DNA of 64,000 nt from Xenorhabdus ishibashii (GCF_002632755.1 NZ_NJAK01000001.1:620001-684000), one strand, 5' to 3'. Positions 26,737 through 35,747 are shown, counted from the first letter of the stretch. Notes: generated from the letters alone by a model not told the origin. Numbers and translations are program-made.

Positions 26737-27718
26737 TATAATGCTCCTATATTATACCAAGTACCATTAATAAGTTTTTGGAGTGGACGCCGTGAAGTAG
26801 TATCTGGTTCGTTATTTCCATCATTAACTACTGCAGTAATCACATACGGGGGAGTATCAGAAAAGCCATAACCTTTCCAAATTGCTGAATGTTCTACAGA
26901 GCCAAAACGAATATCCTGAACATAATTAGCAATATCATCAGTTGTAGCAACAACACCATCCTTTTGAGGGAAATGTAATATCCATTGATTTTTATTATCT
27001 TTATTTCGCTGAACAAAATAGATACCCTTTCCATCAGTTGTTGTTTCTAAAAATATATAATCTCCAGTACTTTGATGTAAGAAATTAATTCTTCCAAAAC
27101 CAGTATGTCTAATGGTATGTTCTAAATAAGAACTTATTTTACCAGGGCAATACATTCCACCGCTTTTATTTAAAATCCATTCCCCCCACCATCGTATCCA
27201 TTATTTATGTGTATTCCATCACCACCTTTGTCTTTATATATCCATGCTCGTGGTTGCCCATCATCATCAGCCAGTGCAAAATGTTGTCTTCCATCCCCTT
27301 GAGATGCTACAAATCCAGAAGCCTGTATCACACCATTTAATTTCCCGCCAGTGATAGGTAGCGCACCAATATCTGCAGCTGATGGTTTATTCGCAGAGCT
27401 ATATTGAACAAACCATTCTTGATAATTTTCACCTGAATTCCATGATTGCCGAACAGCAACATGTCCGCGATGTGATATATATAATTGTGAAATACATGGA
27501 TCGCCTACTGTCACAATCATCATGCCATAACTATAAATTGGCACACCATTTACTTTGGGAAAATCTGATACAGTTGTGGAATTATCAATAGCAATGAGAT
27601 ATATCCCGGGTTTATTACAGCTTGCAAATTTCCCTCCACTATTCACCCGACCAACAATAGATTTAGACCATGCTCCAGCAGCCAGATTAACGGTTCCCGT
27701 TAAACCGAGGTTTTTCAC
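26736..27718 (-). pseudogene. Alternative tail-fibre C-terminal cassette, frameshifted in a G6 run
   Basis: On the minus strand the reading frame from 27718 starts at KNLGLTGTVNLAAGAWS, right in the crossover site. It runs 182 codons and stops at 27170, just after GYDGGGNGF. The next frame continues with EWILNKSGGMYCPG and 139 codons to 26736, ending LINGTWYNIGAL. One more G in the six-base run at 27182-27187 (C6 on the plus strand) would join the two into one fibre tip of about 328 residues. It has no ribosome binding site of its own, as expected for a silent cassette. A sequencing error in the homopolymer is possible. Confidence 0.75.
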
Positions 27719-27720
27719 AA
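27695..27720 (-). repeat. gix/hix-like invertase crossover site, right copy
   Basis: Read on the minus strand it begins TTGTGAAAAACCTCGGTTT and ends AACGGGA. It matches the left copy in 19 consecutive bases including the TC centre. The inverted arrangement means recombination flips about 2.35 kb and exchanges the fibre ends. Confidence 0.8.
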
Positions 27721-28121
27721 TCCACAGATCCTCACGATCCAGTCAAGATCCCACTCTCGAAACTCCAAAAACTGAAAACCAATAACAAAAAAGAGCCATT
27801 TTAGCCTGTCAAAAAATAACCAAAAGGCAGAATCACGCGGAATAACACAGGAAAGGATAAATTTTAAACCAAAATGGGTTGTTGAATAACCAGGTGAAGG
27901 TTGTTATTTAACCAATCAAAGACTCTTTCCAGCCAAACCATTTGATTTTCACCAATCCACCTAAAATTAATTAAAACCAATCAAAAACAAACCCAACAAA
28001 TTGATTATAAAGGAAAATATAAAACCACATTTGTACCACCCCCCACACACCGCCAATCGAATGATTTCCCCCGTCTAATCCGCCAATATATCAGCACACC
28101 TTAACAGGAGAGAACGCTAAT
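27721..28121. other. 401-bp AT-rich gap with late promoter, no gene
   Basis: There is no coding frame on either strand and no trace of a serine invertase gene that I can recognise. It contains several AACCAATCAAA-like repeats between about 27910 and 28000 and the Ogr-type site at 28032. It serves as the leader of the FI operon. Confidence 0.6.
28032..28049 (+). promoter_or_regulatory. Ogr-type activator site of late promoter PF
   Basis: TGT-N12-ACA located 73 bp before the FI start codon, equivalent to P2 PF. It is the third match to this dyad in the cluster, each one in front of a late operon. Confidence 0.7.
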
Positions 28122-29294
28122 ATGGCACAAGATTATCATCACGGCGTCCGTGTACAGGAAATTAACGAAGGTACACGCACCATCACTACCGTTAGCACCG
28201 CTATCGTTGGTATGGTCTGTACTGCACCTGACGCAGACGAAAAAACATTTCCATTAGACACACCGGTATTACTGACTGACGTTATGAGCGCCATTGGTAA
28301 AGCTGGTGAAAAAGGTACTTTGGCCGCATCACTGAAAGCAATCGCAGCACAGGCACAACCTGTCACTGTCGTGGTTCGTGTGGCTGAGGGCGAAACGGAA
28401 GAAAAAACCAGTAGCAACATCATCGGTGGGGTTACGCCAGAAGGCAAGAAAACCGGTATGCAGGCACTGCTCGCTGCGCAAAGCCAGCTCGGTGTTAAAC
28501 CACGTATTCTGGGTGTTCCGGGTCTGGATTCAAAAGCTGTGGCTACTGAACTGGCCTCTATTGCCGAGAAGCTGAAAGCAATGGCGTATGTCAGCGCTTA
28601 TGGCTGTAAAAAAATCGAAGAAGTCATCAAATATCGTGAAAACTTCAAGCATCGTGAGCTGATGCTGATTTGGCCTGACTTCCTGAGCTGGGATACCGTC
28701 ACCAGCAGCGAAGCGACTGCTTTCGCAACCGCTCGTGCGCTGGGTCTGCGCGCTAAAATCGACGAAGAAACCGGCTGGCATAAAACCTTGTCCAACGTTG
28801 GTGTCAATGGTGTGACTGGTCTGTCTGCCGATGTGTTCTGGGATCTGCAAGATACCGCGACTGACGCCGATCTGCTGAACAAAGCAGGCATCACGACGCT
28901 GATCCGCAAAAACGGCTTCCGTTTCTGGGGTTCCCGCACTTGTTCTGATGATCCATTGTTTCAGTTCGAAAGCTACACCCGTACCGCTCAGGTTCTGGCT
29001 GACACTATGGCTGAAGCACACATGTGGGCTATCGATAAACCGCTGACTCCATCGCTGGTGCGCGACATCATCGAAGGCATCAATGCCAAGTTCCGTGAAC
29101 TGAAATCTGGTGGCTACATCATTGATGGTCGCTGCTGGTATGACGACAAGGCTAATGACAAGGACACCCTGAAAGCCGGCAAACTGACCATCGACTATGA
29201 CTATACACCTGTACCACCACTGGAAAACATGATGTTACGCCAGCGCATTACAGATAGTTACCTGATGGATTTCGCGAAAAGTATCAATAAATAA
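28122..29294 (+). CDS. FI: Tail sheath protein gpFI
   Basis: 390 residues (P2 FI has 396). It opens [20 protein letters not shown], the usual sheath N-terminus, and has the conserved [19 protein letters not shown] block in the last third. It polymerises around the tube and contracts to drive the spike into the target cell. AGGAGA precedes the ATG, and codon use looks like that of highly expressed genes. FII follows after 11 bp. Confidence 0.95.
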   Translation: MAQDYHHGVRVQEINEGTRTITTVSTAIVGMVCTAPDADEKTFPLDTPVLLTDVMSAIGKAGEKGTLAASLKAIAAQAQPVTVVVRVAEGETEEKTSSNIIGGVTPEGKKTGMQALLAAQSQLGVKPRILGVPGLDSKAVATELASIAEKLKAMAYVSAYGCKKIEEVIKYRENFKHRELMLIWPDFLSWDTVTSSEATAFATARALGLRAKIDEETGWHKTLSNVGVNGVTGLSADVFWDLQDTATDADLLNKAGITTLIRKNGFRFWGSRTCSDDPLFQFESYTRTAQVLADTMAEAHMWAIDKPLTPSLVRDIIEGINAKFRELKSGGYIIDGRCWYDDKANDKDTLKAGKLTIDYDYTPVPPLENMMLRQRITDSYLMDFAKSINK

Positions 29295-29305
29295 GGGGCT
29301 AACTG

Positions 29306-29824
29306 ATGGCATTACCTCGCAAACTTAAATACCTGAACTTGTTCAATGATGGCAACAACTATCAGGGGATCGTGGAAGAACTGACCCTTCCTAAGTTAAG
29401 CCGCAAGCTGGAAGCCTATCGCGGTGCTGGCATGAATGGCAGCGCAATGGTGGATTTAGGTCTGGATGAAGGCGCACTGGATGCTGAATTCACTCTGGGT
29501 GGCGTTGAAGCTCAACTGTACAAACAGTGGGGCATCGCGAAAGCCGATGGTGTCATGCTGCGCTTTGCTGGCTCTTTTGAGAGTGAAGATAACGGTGGAG
29601 TGGTTGCAGTCGAAGTTGTGATGCGTGGTCGTTTCCAGGAGTTCGATCACGGTACTTATAAACAAGGGGATAACACCCAGACCAAAATCACTGCCAAAAA
29701 TACTTATTTCAAACTGACATGGAATGGTGAAGAACTGATTGAAATCGACACCATCAACATGGTTGAAAAAGTAGGTGGGGAAGATCGTCTGGAACAGCAT
29801 CGCCGCGCTATCGGTCTTTTTTAA
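29306..29824 (+). CDS. FII: Tail tube protein gpFII
   Basis: 172 residues, the same as P2 FII. The start ALPRKLKYLNLFNDGNNYQG and the KLTWNGEELIEIDTINMVEK stretch near the C-terminus are family hallmarks. It forms the inner tube inside the sheath. It is co-transcribed with FI, and about 105 bp separate it from E. Confidence 0.95.
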   Translation: MALPRKLKYLNLFNDGNNYQGIVEELTLPKLSRKLEAYRGAGMNGSAMVDLGLDEGALDAEFTLGGVEAQLYKQWGIAKADGVMLRFAGSFESEDNGGVVAVEVVMRGRFQEFDHGTYKQGDNTQTKITAKNTYFKLTWNGEELIEIDTINMVEKVGGEDRLEQHRRAIGLF

Positions 29825-29929
29825 TCGCTTCTTTTAGCAATTAACTTTTTTAAAACTTATTTCCTGTCTCATCAGTGTATTAATCGTGCCTGTTGAGACA
29901 GGTTTCTATCGGATAAACAAGGTTGAACC

Positions 29930-30381
29930 ATGACAGAAACACTGAATACTCAAAATGACGATCTGCGCACCATTGAATTGGAAGCACCACTGGCGCGAGG
30001 CAACGGCGAAATCACGGAAGTGATGATACGCAAACCTAACAGCGGTGCGTTGCGCGGTGCACGTTTACAGGCACTGCTGGAAATGGATGTGGATTCTATG
30101 CTGCTTGTCCTGCCGCGTGTTACCACCCCTGCATTGACCAAAAATGACCTGATGATGATGTCACCTGGTGATCTGATTAATCTCAGTGTGGAGGTGGTCA
30201 ATTTTTTGTTACCGAAATCGGTCAAGTCCGATTCCCAGAACGATTAACCGTTGATGAATTGGTGGCAGATATTGCCACCGTTTTTCACTGGTCACCGATA
30301 GTCACAGATGAAATGTCACTATCGGAACTATTGGACTGGCGACATCGGGCCATTTTAAGAAGTGGTGCAGAAAATGAGTAA
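29930..30381 (+). CDS. E: Tail assembly chaperones gpE and gpE+E' (-1 frameshift)
   Basis: Frame one, 29930-30247, gives the 105-residue E protein. At 30202-30208 it contains T TTT TTG in slip phase. A -1 shift leads into VTEIGQVRFPERLTVDELVADIATVFHW and ends at the TAA 30379-30381, matching P2 E'. The longer chaperone coats the tape measure during tail assembly, and the E to E' ratio matters in known systems. The last eight bases overlap the start of T. Both frames appear intact. Confidence 0.88.
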
Positions 30382-33325
30382 TATACAGTCACAGCTTAAC
30401 AAGGTACTGAGTACTGTTGGTAAGCTGACCAGTTCCTTTAAATCTTTTCAACAGCATCAGAAAAAACTGGTAGGTTCAGTTGATAAAATTTATAACCAGT
30501 TTAAAAAACTTAATAAGACTGTTGAAGGATTAAAACCCATTGTAGGTTATGCGCAGGAAACTGCGCGTATGCGTGCCGATCTTAAGGCCTATAATCAAAC
30601 CATTAAACAATCTTTCTCTGCGCGGCAGAATTCCTCACAAGTATTGCAGGTGAATGCCGCCAGCCAATCAGCTAATCTTGTTCAAATAAACCAAAATGTC
30701 AGACAGGAAAATTCATCCAGTAAAAAGAATGAATTTAATCTTGGTGTGACGGGCAATATGACTAACAATTTTAAATTGTTGGATAAATTGGTTATTAATA
30801 TTAATCCAAAAATAACTATTTTATTTGGTGCGCTGAAAAAAATTAAAACAGTTTTGAAATTTCCTACTAATTCAGTGAAGGCGTCGTTTCAAATCCTAAT
30901 TAATTCTATAAAAATTTTTGGTAGTGTTGGTATAAGAGTTTTTGGCTCTCTGAGAGTTAGTCTCCGTATCTTTGGTATTTTGTCTATTCAGACTTTTGAA
31001 ACATTGAAAGTTCGGCTAAATATTTTTGGAAAGATAGGCATTAGGATTTTTGGTTCACTGCGTATTGGGCTGAATATCTTTGGTCAGTTGGGAATCCGAA
31101 TATTTGGTTCATTGCGTATTAGTCTGAATATCTTTGGGCAGTTAGGCGTCCGAATCTTTGGTTCATTGCGTATTAGTCTGAATATCTTTGGGCAATTAGG
31201 AATCCGGATCTTTGGTTCGTTGCGCATTGGCCTGAATATTTTTGGTCAGTTGGGAATCCGAATATTTGGTTCATTGCGTATTGGCTTGAATATTTTTGGG
31301 CAATTAGGAATCCGAATCTTTGGTTCATTGCGTATTAGTCTGAATATATTTGGTCAGTTGGGAATCCGGATCTTTGGTTCATTGCGTATTAGTCTGAATA
31401 TCTTTGGGCAATTAGGAATCCGAATCTTTGGTTCGTTGCGCATTGGCCTGAATATTTTTGGTCAGTTGGGAATCCGAATCTTTGGTTCATTGCGTATTAG
31501 TCTGAATATCTTTGGGCAGTTAGGCGTCCGAATCTTTGGTTCATTGCGTATTAGTCTGAATATCTTTGGGCAATTAGGAATCCGGATCTTTGGTTCGTTG
31601 CGCATTGGCCTGAATATTTTTGGTCAGTTGGGAATCCGAATCTTTGGTTCATTGCGTATTGGCTTGAATATTTTTGGGCAATTAGGAATCCGAATCTTTG
31701 GTTCATTGCGTATTGGCTTGAATATTTTTGGGCAGTTAGGTGTCCGAATCTTTGGTTCGTTACGTATTGGGCTGAATATCTTTGGACAATTGGGTATCCG
31801 AATCTTTGGTTCGTTACGTATTGGGTTGAATATCTTTGGGCAGTTGGGCGTCCGGATCTTTGGTTCACTGCGTATAGGATTGAATATTTTTGGGCAGTTA
31901 GGTGTCCGAATCTTTGGTTCATTGAAAATTAGTTTGAGTATTTTTGCTCAGTTGGGGATACGAGTTTTTGGCTCTTTGAGAATTAGCTTAAGTATATTTG
32001 GTCAATTAGGTGTAAGAATATTTAGTTACTTGGGAAGTAGTCTCAATATATTGGGTAGTGTTGGAGGGAAAGTTTTTGGTTTCCTCAGAAATTCATTAAA
32101 TACACTATTCAGTAGCGGTAACAAAAGCGGTATTTTTGTAGGGTTAAGAAAAGGTATAGGAAAACTAGGGAATATTGGTCAAAAAGTTTTTGGTGTTTTG
32201 GGTAATGGCATAAATATCCTGGCAAGTGTTGGTGTAAAAGGCCTGTCTTTCTTAAGTAGTGCTTTTAGTGTATTAGGTAAAGCAATGCTGTTTATTGGCC
32301 GAGCTATGATGGCGAACCCCATTCTTGCCATTATTGGTGTTATCGCAATGGCTGCTATTTATATTTGGCAGAATTGGGAAACATTAGGACCCAAATTCAC
32401 TGCTATGTGGGAAAACATCAAAAATGTCTGTAGTAATGCATGGCAGGGAATTAAAGACCGAGTCAGTGCCGCCTGGGAAGGTATTAAGAGTTATTTCATG
32501 GATGGTGGATTAATCGGTCTTATTTACCAAAATTGGGACTCGATTAAACAAAGTACCTTAGAAGCCTGGGAATCCGTTAAAACTAAAATAGGTGAAGTTT
32601 GGGGATCCGTTAAACAGAATACTTTAGAAATTTGGGAGAGCGTTAAAAAGTCGATTTCAGATAGATGGAATGAAATTGTTGCTGATGTTCAGGCTATTCC
32701 TGAAAAATTAAAAGCGGCTGGCTCAGCAATGATCGATAGTTTGCTAATTGGTATTCAGGAAAAATGGGAAAGCCTGAAAAGTAAATTCGCCTCTATTACT
32801 GATTGGTTTAAATCGTGGTGGTCTGATGATGATAACAAGGAAGTTACCGTAAAAACATCCCAGGAAATTACCAAGAGTGACACATCTCAGCAGGCAAAAC
32901 AGATTACTCAACATGATAAAGGAGGATTTATTCCTGCTGGAAAACAAGGCCTTGTAGGGGAATATGGCCCTGAGATTATCAATGGCCCAGCTAATGTTAC
33001 CAGCCGGAAAAATACCGCGAAATTCGCTGCTTTAGGTCTTGCCGTCAGCTCAATGTCACTGCCGATTGCGGCGCAGGATGCACCATTACACGCGCAGAGT
33101 TTACCTGCTCATGCTTATGAGGAAGTGCAGGCGAAACGGGAGCGGAGTCAGCCACAGCTATATAGTGGTGCAGCACCGCAATATAACATCTATGTCTATG
33201 GCGCTCAGGGACAATCCGCGCAGGATATTGCCCGTGTGGTCAGGCAGGAATTGGAACAGAGAGAACGTATGCACCAGGCGCGTATGCGTAGTTCACTTTC
33301 AGACAGAGGAGAAGATTTCTTATGA
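30374..33325 (+). CDS. T: Tape measure protein gpT with a large 18-residue repeat array
   Basis: 983 residues from ATG 30374, which follows GAAAATG inside E'; a GTG four codons upstream is less likely. Residues 1-200 are coiled coil and linker. Residues 223-546 are 18 tandem 18-residue units of the type IRIFGSLRIGLNIFGQLG, flanked by two degenerate units on each side. Then come a hydrophobic segment (AMLFIGRAMMANPILAIIGVIAM cut here to MMANPILAIIGVIAM, about residue 640) and repeats around WESVK. The protein sets tail length (P2 gpT: 815). The C-terminal part is conserved in style; the array is the unusual part. Confidence 0.9.
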   Translation: MSNIQSQLNKVLSTVGKLTSSFKSFQQHQKKLVGSVDKIYNQFKKLNKTVEGLKPIVGYAQETARMRADLKAYNQTIKQSFSARQNSSQVLQVNAASQSANLVQINQNVRQENSSSKKNEFNLGVTGNMTNNFKLLDKLVININPKITILFGALKKIKTVLKFPTNSVKASFQILINSIKIFGSVGIRVFGSLRVSLRIFGILSIQTFETLKVRLNIFGKIGIRIFGSLRIGLNIFGQLGIRIFGSLRISLNIFGQLGVRIFGSLRISLNIFGQLGIRIFGSLRIGLNIFGQLGIRIFGSLRIGLNIFGQLGIRIFGSLRISLNIFGQLGIRIFGSLRISLNIFGQLGIRIFGSLRIGLNIFGQLGIRIFGSLRISLNIFGQLGVRIFGSLRISLNIFGQLGIRIFGSLRIGLNIFGQLGIRIFGSLRIGLNIFGQLGIRIFGSLRIGLNIFGQLGVRIFGSLRIGLNIFGQLGIRIFGSLRIGLNIFGQLGVRIFGSLRIGLNIFGQLGVRIFGSLKISLSIFAQLGIRVFGSLRISLSIFGQLGVRIFSYLGSSLNILGSVGGKVFGFLRNSLNTLFSSGNKSGIFVGLRKGIGKLGNIGQKVFGVLGNGINILASVGVKGLSFLSSAFSVLGKAMLFIGRAMMANPILAIIGVIAMAAIYIWQNWETLGPKFTAMWENIKNVCSNAWQGIKDRVSAAWEGIKSYFMDGGLIGLIYQNWDSIKQSTLEAWESVKTKIGEVWGSVKQNTLEIWESVKKSISDRWNEIVADVQAIPEKLKAAGSAMIDSLLIGIQEKWESLKSKFASITDWFKSWWSDDDNKEVTVKTSQEITKSDTSQQAKQITQHDKGGFIPAGKQGLVGEYGPEIINGPANVTSRKNTAKFAALGLAVSSMSLPIAAQDAPLHAQSLPAHAYEEVQAKRERSQPQLYSGAAPQYNIYVYGAQGQSAQDIARVVRQELEQRERMHQARMRSSLSDRGEDFL
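31040..32011 (+). repeat. 54-bp tandem repeat array in the tape measure gene, 18 units
   Basis: 972 bp, exactly 18 x 54, without any frame break. Units vary at a few sites: first codon I or V, GL or SL in the middle, CAG/CAA in the last Gln. Two worn units lie on either side (30932-31039 and 32012-32119), which marks them as older edges. Units 4-7 (31094-31309) and 11-14 (31472-31687) differ at only two bases over 216, a block duplication seven units apart. Confidence 0.93.
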
Positions 33326-33792
33326 TGGCTGCACTTGGTTTGTTTGTTTTTATGCTGAAAACAACGCCCTATCAAACTTTTCAATATAAACAGAGTTGGC
33401 GACATGCCTTCAACAGCCGCGTGGGAGCGCGGCCTGCCTGGCAGTTTGTCGGTTCAGACAATGATACGATCACACTATCAGGGGAACTTTATCCTGAACT
33501 GACAGGGGGTTCACTTTCATTGACCTCATTGACATTGATGGCAGATAGTGGCAAGGCGTGGTCTTTTATTGATGGCACTGGTGCCATTTACGGTATGTTC
33601 GTTATCGAAAGCATCGATGAGACTAAAACAGAATTTATGTCAGGCGGTGCAGCCAGAAAAATCAGTTTTACGCTGACTTTGCGACGTGTTGACAATAATT
33701 TGCTCGAAATGTTGGGGGACTTGCAGGATCAGCTTTCTGCATTCAAAGATGATGTTGTTGATAAAGATAAAGTCAATGGGGTGTTCTCATGA
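33322..33792 (+). CDS. U: Tail protein gpU
   Basis: 156 residues (P2: 159). It starts MMAALGLFVFMLKTTPYQTF and has WRHAFNSRVGARPAWQFVG, both typical. It belongs to the baseplate/tail-tip assembly set and acts together with D. The ATG overlaps the T stop by four bases, and its own stop overlaps D by four bases. Confidence 0.93.
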   Translation: MMAALGLFVFMLKTTPYQTFQYKQSWRHAFNSRVGARPAWQFVGSDNDTITLSGELYPELTGGSLSLTSLTLMADSGKAWSFIDGTGAIYGMFVIESIDETKTEFMSGGAARKISFTLTLRRVDNNLLEMLGDLQDQLSAFKDDVVDKDKVNGVFS

Positions 33793-35255
33793 GCGATTTT
33801 GAAAAGTGGATACCCGATACGGATTGGATTCCTCGATTTGATTTGGTCACTGGAAAAATCAGCGAGCCTGCTTTTCGTCTGGAAATCAACAATAAGGATA
33901 TCAGTGGTGAGATCCAATCACGCCTGATGTCATTAACATTGACGGATAATCGTGGTTTGGAATCAGACCAGCTCGATATTGAATTGGATGATGCGGATGG
34001 CATGCTGAGGATGCCTCGTCGTGGCAATATTCTTACATTAGAACTGGGGTGGCATGGCCACTCCTTAACGCCGAAAGGAAAATTTGTTGTTGATGAAATT
34101 GAACATGTCGGTGCGCCCGATCGATTGACCATTCGTGCCCGCAGTGCAGATTTTCGTGGTGATCTGAATGTGAAACGGGAGGCGTCTTACCATAAATGCA
34201 CTTTAGGCAGTATTGTCAGTACCATCGCTGCCAGAAATAAATTGGCGTTTAAGATAAGCCCTGAGTTAGAAAATATCTCTATGCATATTGATCAAACAAA
34301 TGAATCTGACGTCAGCTTTTTGACTCGATTGGCAAAACAAGAAGGTGCAATCGCTTCAGTCAAAAATGGTGAATTATTGTTTGTTCAGCAAGGGCAGAAT
34401 AAAACGGTGAGTGGTAAGCATATTCCGCCTGTACTGATTACACGTAACTCAGGAGATAGTCACAGATTTTCTCTGTCCGATCGTGAGGCTTATACCGGTG
34501 TTGCTGCTCAGTGGATGGATACACGTACAGCGACTAAACAGACGGTTAAACTGAAACGAAAGGAATCAACAGAAGAAAAAATTGAACTTATTGTTGAATA
34601 TGAAAGCAGCAGTAACCAATCATCAGGCAAGGAGCCTTCTCAAAAAGACAAAAATGCCACTAAAAAAGAGGGAGTAACTTCCAGGCAAAAGCAACCACAA
34701 TCCACTAAAAAGGAAAAAGATCTTAAACCTAAACCACCTGTATCTGGCAAAGTTAATTTGGCTAAGAAAGGATCAAAAACTAAAGGTCGTGGAAAGCCGG
34801 CTTATATTAAGAAGGGGAGTAAAAAGAAAAACAAAAGTAATGGCAGTATCGAGATAGAAGCCAATTTCGGTATTGAAGCAAACTTATCTTATGAAGAACA
34901 GCGTGAATCAACGGTTGAACACCATCAAGCAACTACGGTACAGCAAAAATCTTCAAGCTATTTGGTAGGAACTCAGGAGAATATTCTGACGCTTTCGCGC
35001 ATTTATTCTAACAAAGAAAGCGCAGAGCGGGCTGCTATCGCCGTTTGGAAAAAAATGCAACGAGGAGCTGCACAGTTCTCTATCACATTAGCATTGGGGC
35101 GTGCTGATATTTATCCTGAAACTCCCATCCAATTAGAGGGGTTTAAGCCAGAAATTGATGAAACTGACTGGACCTTGGTCAAAGTCACTCACACGCTGAA
35201 TGACAGTGGTTTTACGACATCATTAGATCTCGAAATAAAAATCGACGAATTTTAA
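33789..35255 (+). CDS. D: Tail protein gpD (baseplate hub) with Lys-rich insertion
   Basis: 488 residues, about 100 more than the 387 of P2 gpD. The N-terminal part (FRLEINNKDISGEIQSRLM, RLTIRARSADFRGDL) and the C-terminal part (ILTLSRIYSNKESAERAA, TDWTLVKVTHTLNDSGFTT) match the family. Between them, residues about 270-355, lies a low-complexity stretch extremely rich in Lys, Ser and Pro. D forms the hub on which spike V sits. The insertion keeps the frame and precedes an intact C-terminus, so the gene is probably functional. Confidence 0.9.
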   Translation: MSDFEKWIPDTDWIPRFDLVTGKISEPAFRLEINNKDISGEIQSRLMSLTLTDNRGLESDQLDIELDDADGMLRMPRRGNILTLELGWHGHSLTPKGKFVVDEIEHVGAPDRLTIRARSADFRGDLNVKREASYHKCTLGSIVSTIAARNKLAFKISPELENISMHIDQTNESDVSFLTRLAKQEGAIASVKNGELLFVQQGQNKTVSGKHIPPVLITRNSGDSHRFSLSDREAYTGVAAQWMDTRTATKQTVKLKRKESTEEKIELIVEYESSSNQSSGKEPSQKDKNATKKEGVTSRQKQPQSTKKEKDLKPKPPVSGKVNLAKKGSKTKGRGKPAYIKKGSKKKNKSNGSIEIEANFGIEANLSYEEQRESTVEHHQATTVQQKSSSYLVGTQENILTLSRIYSNKESAERAAIAVWKKMQRGAAQFSITLALGRADIYPETPIQLEGFKPEIDETDWTLVKVTHTLNDSGFTTSLDLEIKIDEF

Positions 35256-35312
35256 ATGATCTATTGATCTTGATATGAGATCTTTGGTATATTGTTCACC
35301 AGACGAGATGGT

Positions 35313-35338
35313 GTTATTTCAAGACAGTTATTTCAAGA
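35313..35338 (+). promoter_or_regulatory. Direct repeat in the ogr leader
   Basis: GTTATTTCAAGA occurs twice, 14 bp apart, inside the 110-bp leader of ogr. In addition GTTCACC (35294) and GGTGAAC (35353) form a wide inverted pair. These may be binding sites or leader structure controlling the activator; function unknown. Confidence 0.35.
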
Positions 35339-35365
35339 TAACGATTTCAGAAAGGTGAACAAAAT

Positions 35366-35602
35366 ATGATTAAGTGTCCTCTGTGTAGTCAGTCAGCGCA
35401 TACTCGTAGCAGCTTTGAGCATTCAAGCCAAACAAAGGAGCGCTATAACCAATGTCAGAATATCAATTGTGGAGCAACGTTCGTCAGCCATGAAACCTTT
35501 GTCCGTTTCATTTCTAAGCCAGGTGAAGTCCAGAATGTGATGCCACATCCAAGGGCAAAAACCAAGAGACAACCTCGCCAGAAAGCGGCTGCTGCACAAT
35601 AA
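35366..35602 (+). CDS. ogr: Ogr/Delta-like late gene activator
   Basis: 78 residues with the zinc-binding pattern IKCPLCSQSAHTRSS and YNQCQNINCGATFV (C-x2-C and C-x4-C), typical of the Ogr/Delta/B family, and a basic C-terminal tail (KTKRQPRQK). It recruits RNA polymerase to late promoters with a TGT-N12-ACA site; three such sites lie in this cluster. It is the last gene of the phage-derived region, as in P2, with a terminator directly behind. Confidence 0.92.
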   Translation: MIKCPLCSQSAHTRSSFEHSSQTKERYNQCQNINCGATFVSHETFVRFISKPGEVQNVMPHPRAKTKRQPRQKAAAAQ

Positions 35603-35631
35603 ATAACGAAAAAATCATTGCTCCAGTTTTT

Positions 35632-35655
35632 GCCACCGTTATGGTGGCTTTTTTT
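35632..35655 (+). terminator. Terminator after ogr
   Basis: GCCACC-GTTAT-GGTGGC followed by seven T: a strong rho-independent terminator and the right border of the phage-derived cluster. Confidence 0.88.
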
Positions 35656-35747
35656 GGCATGTTGAATTGAAATGGTTCTCTATTCGAGAACCTCTTGTGA
35701 CGCCCACTCGTCAACAAAAAAGTAGGCGTCAAAACCATTTGGTTGAT

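Noticed and set aside
31551..31922. Minus-strand open frame across the tape measure repeats
   Set aside because: It is a by-product of the 54-bp repeat, which keeps the opposite frame open; no ribosome site and no independent support.
31040..32011. Possible CRISPR array
   Set aside because: Units are contiguous, coding and in frame, with no spacers and no cas genes.
17620..35286. Shared 15-mer GATATGAGATCTTTG in the early control region (17620) and in the ogr leader (35272)
   Set aside because: One exact 15-base match is expected by chance in a window of this size; no symmetry or further copies.
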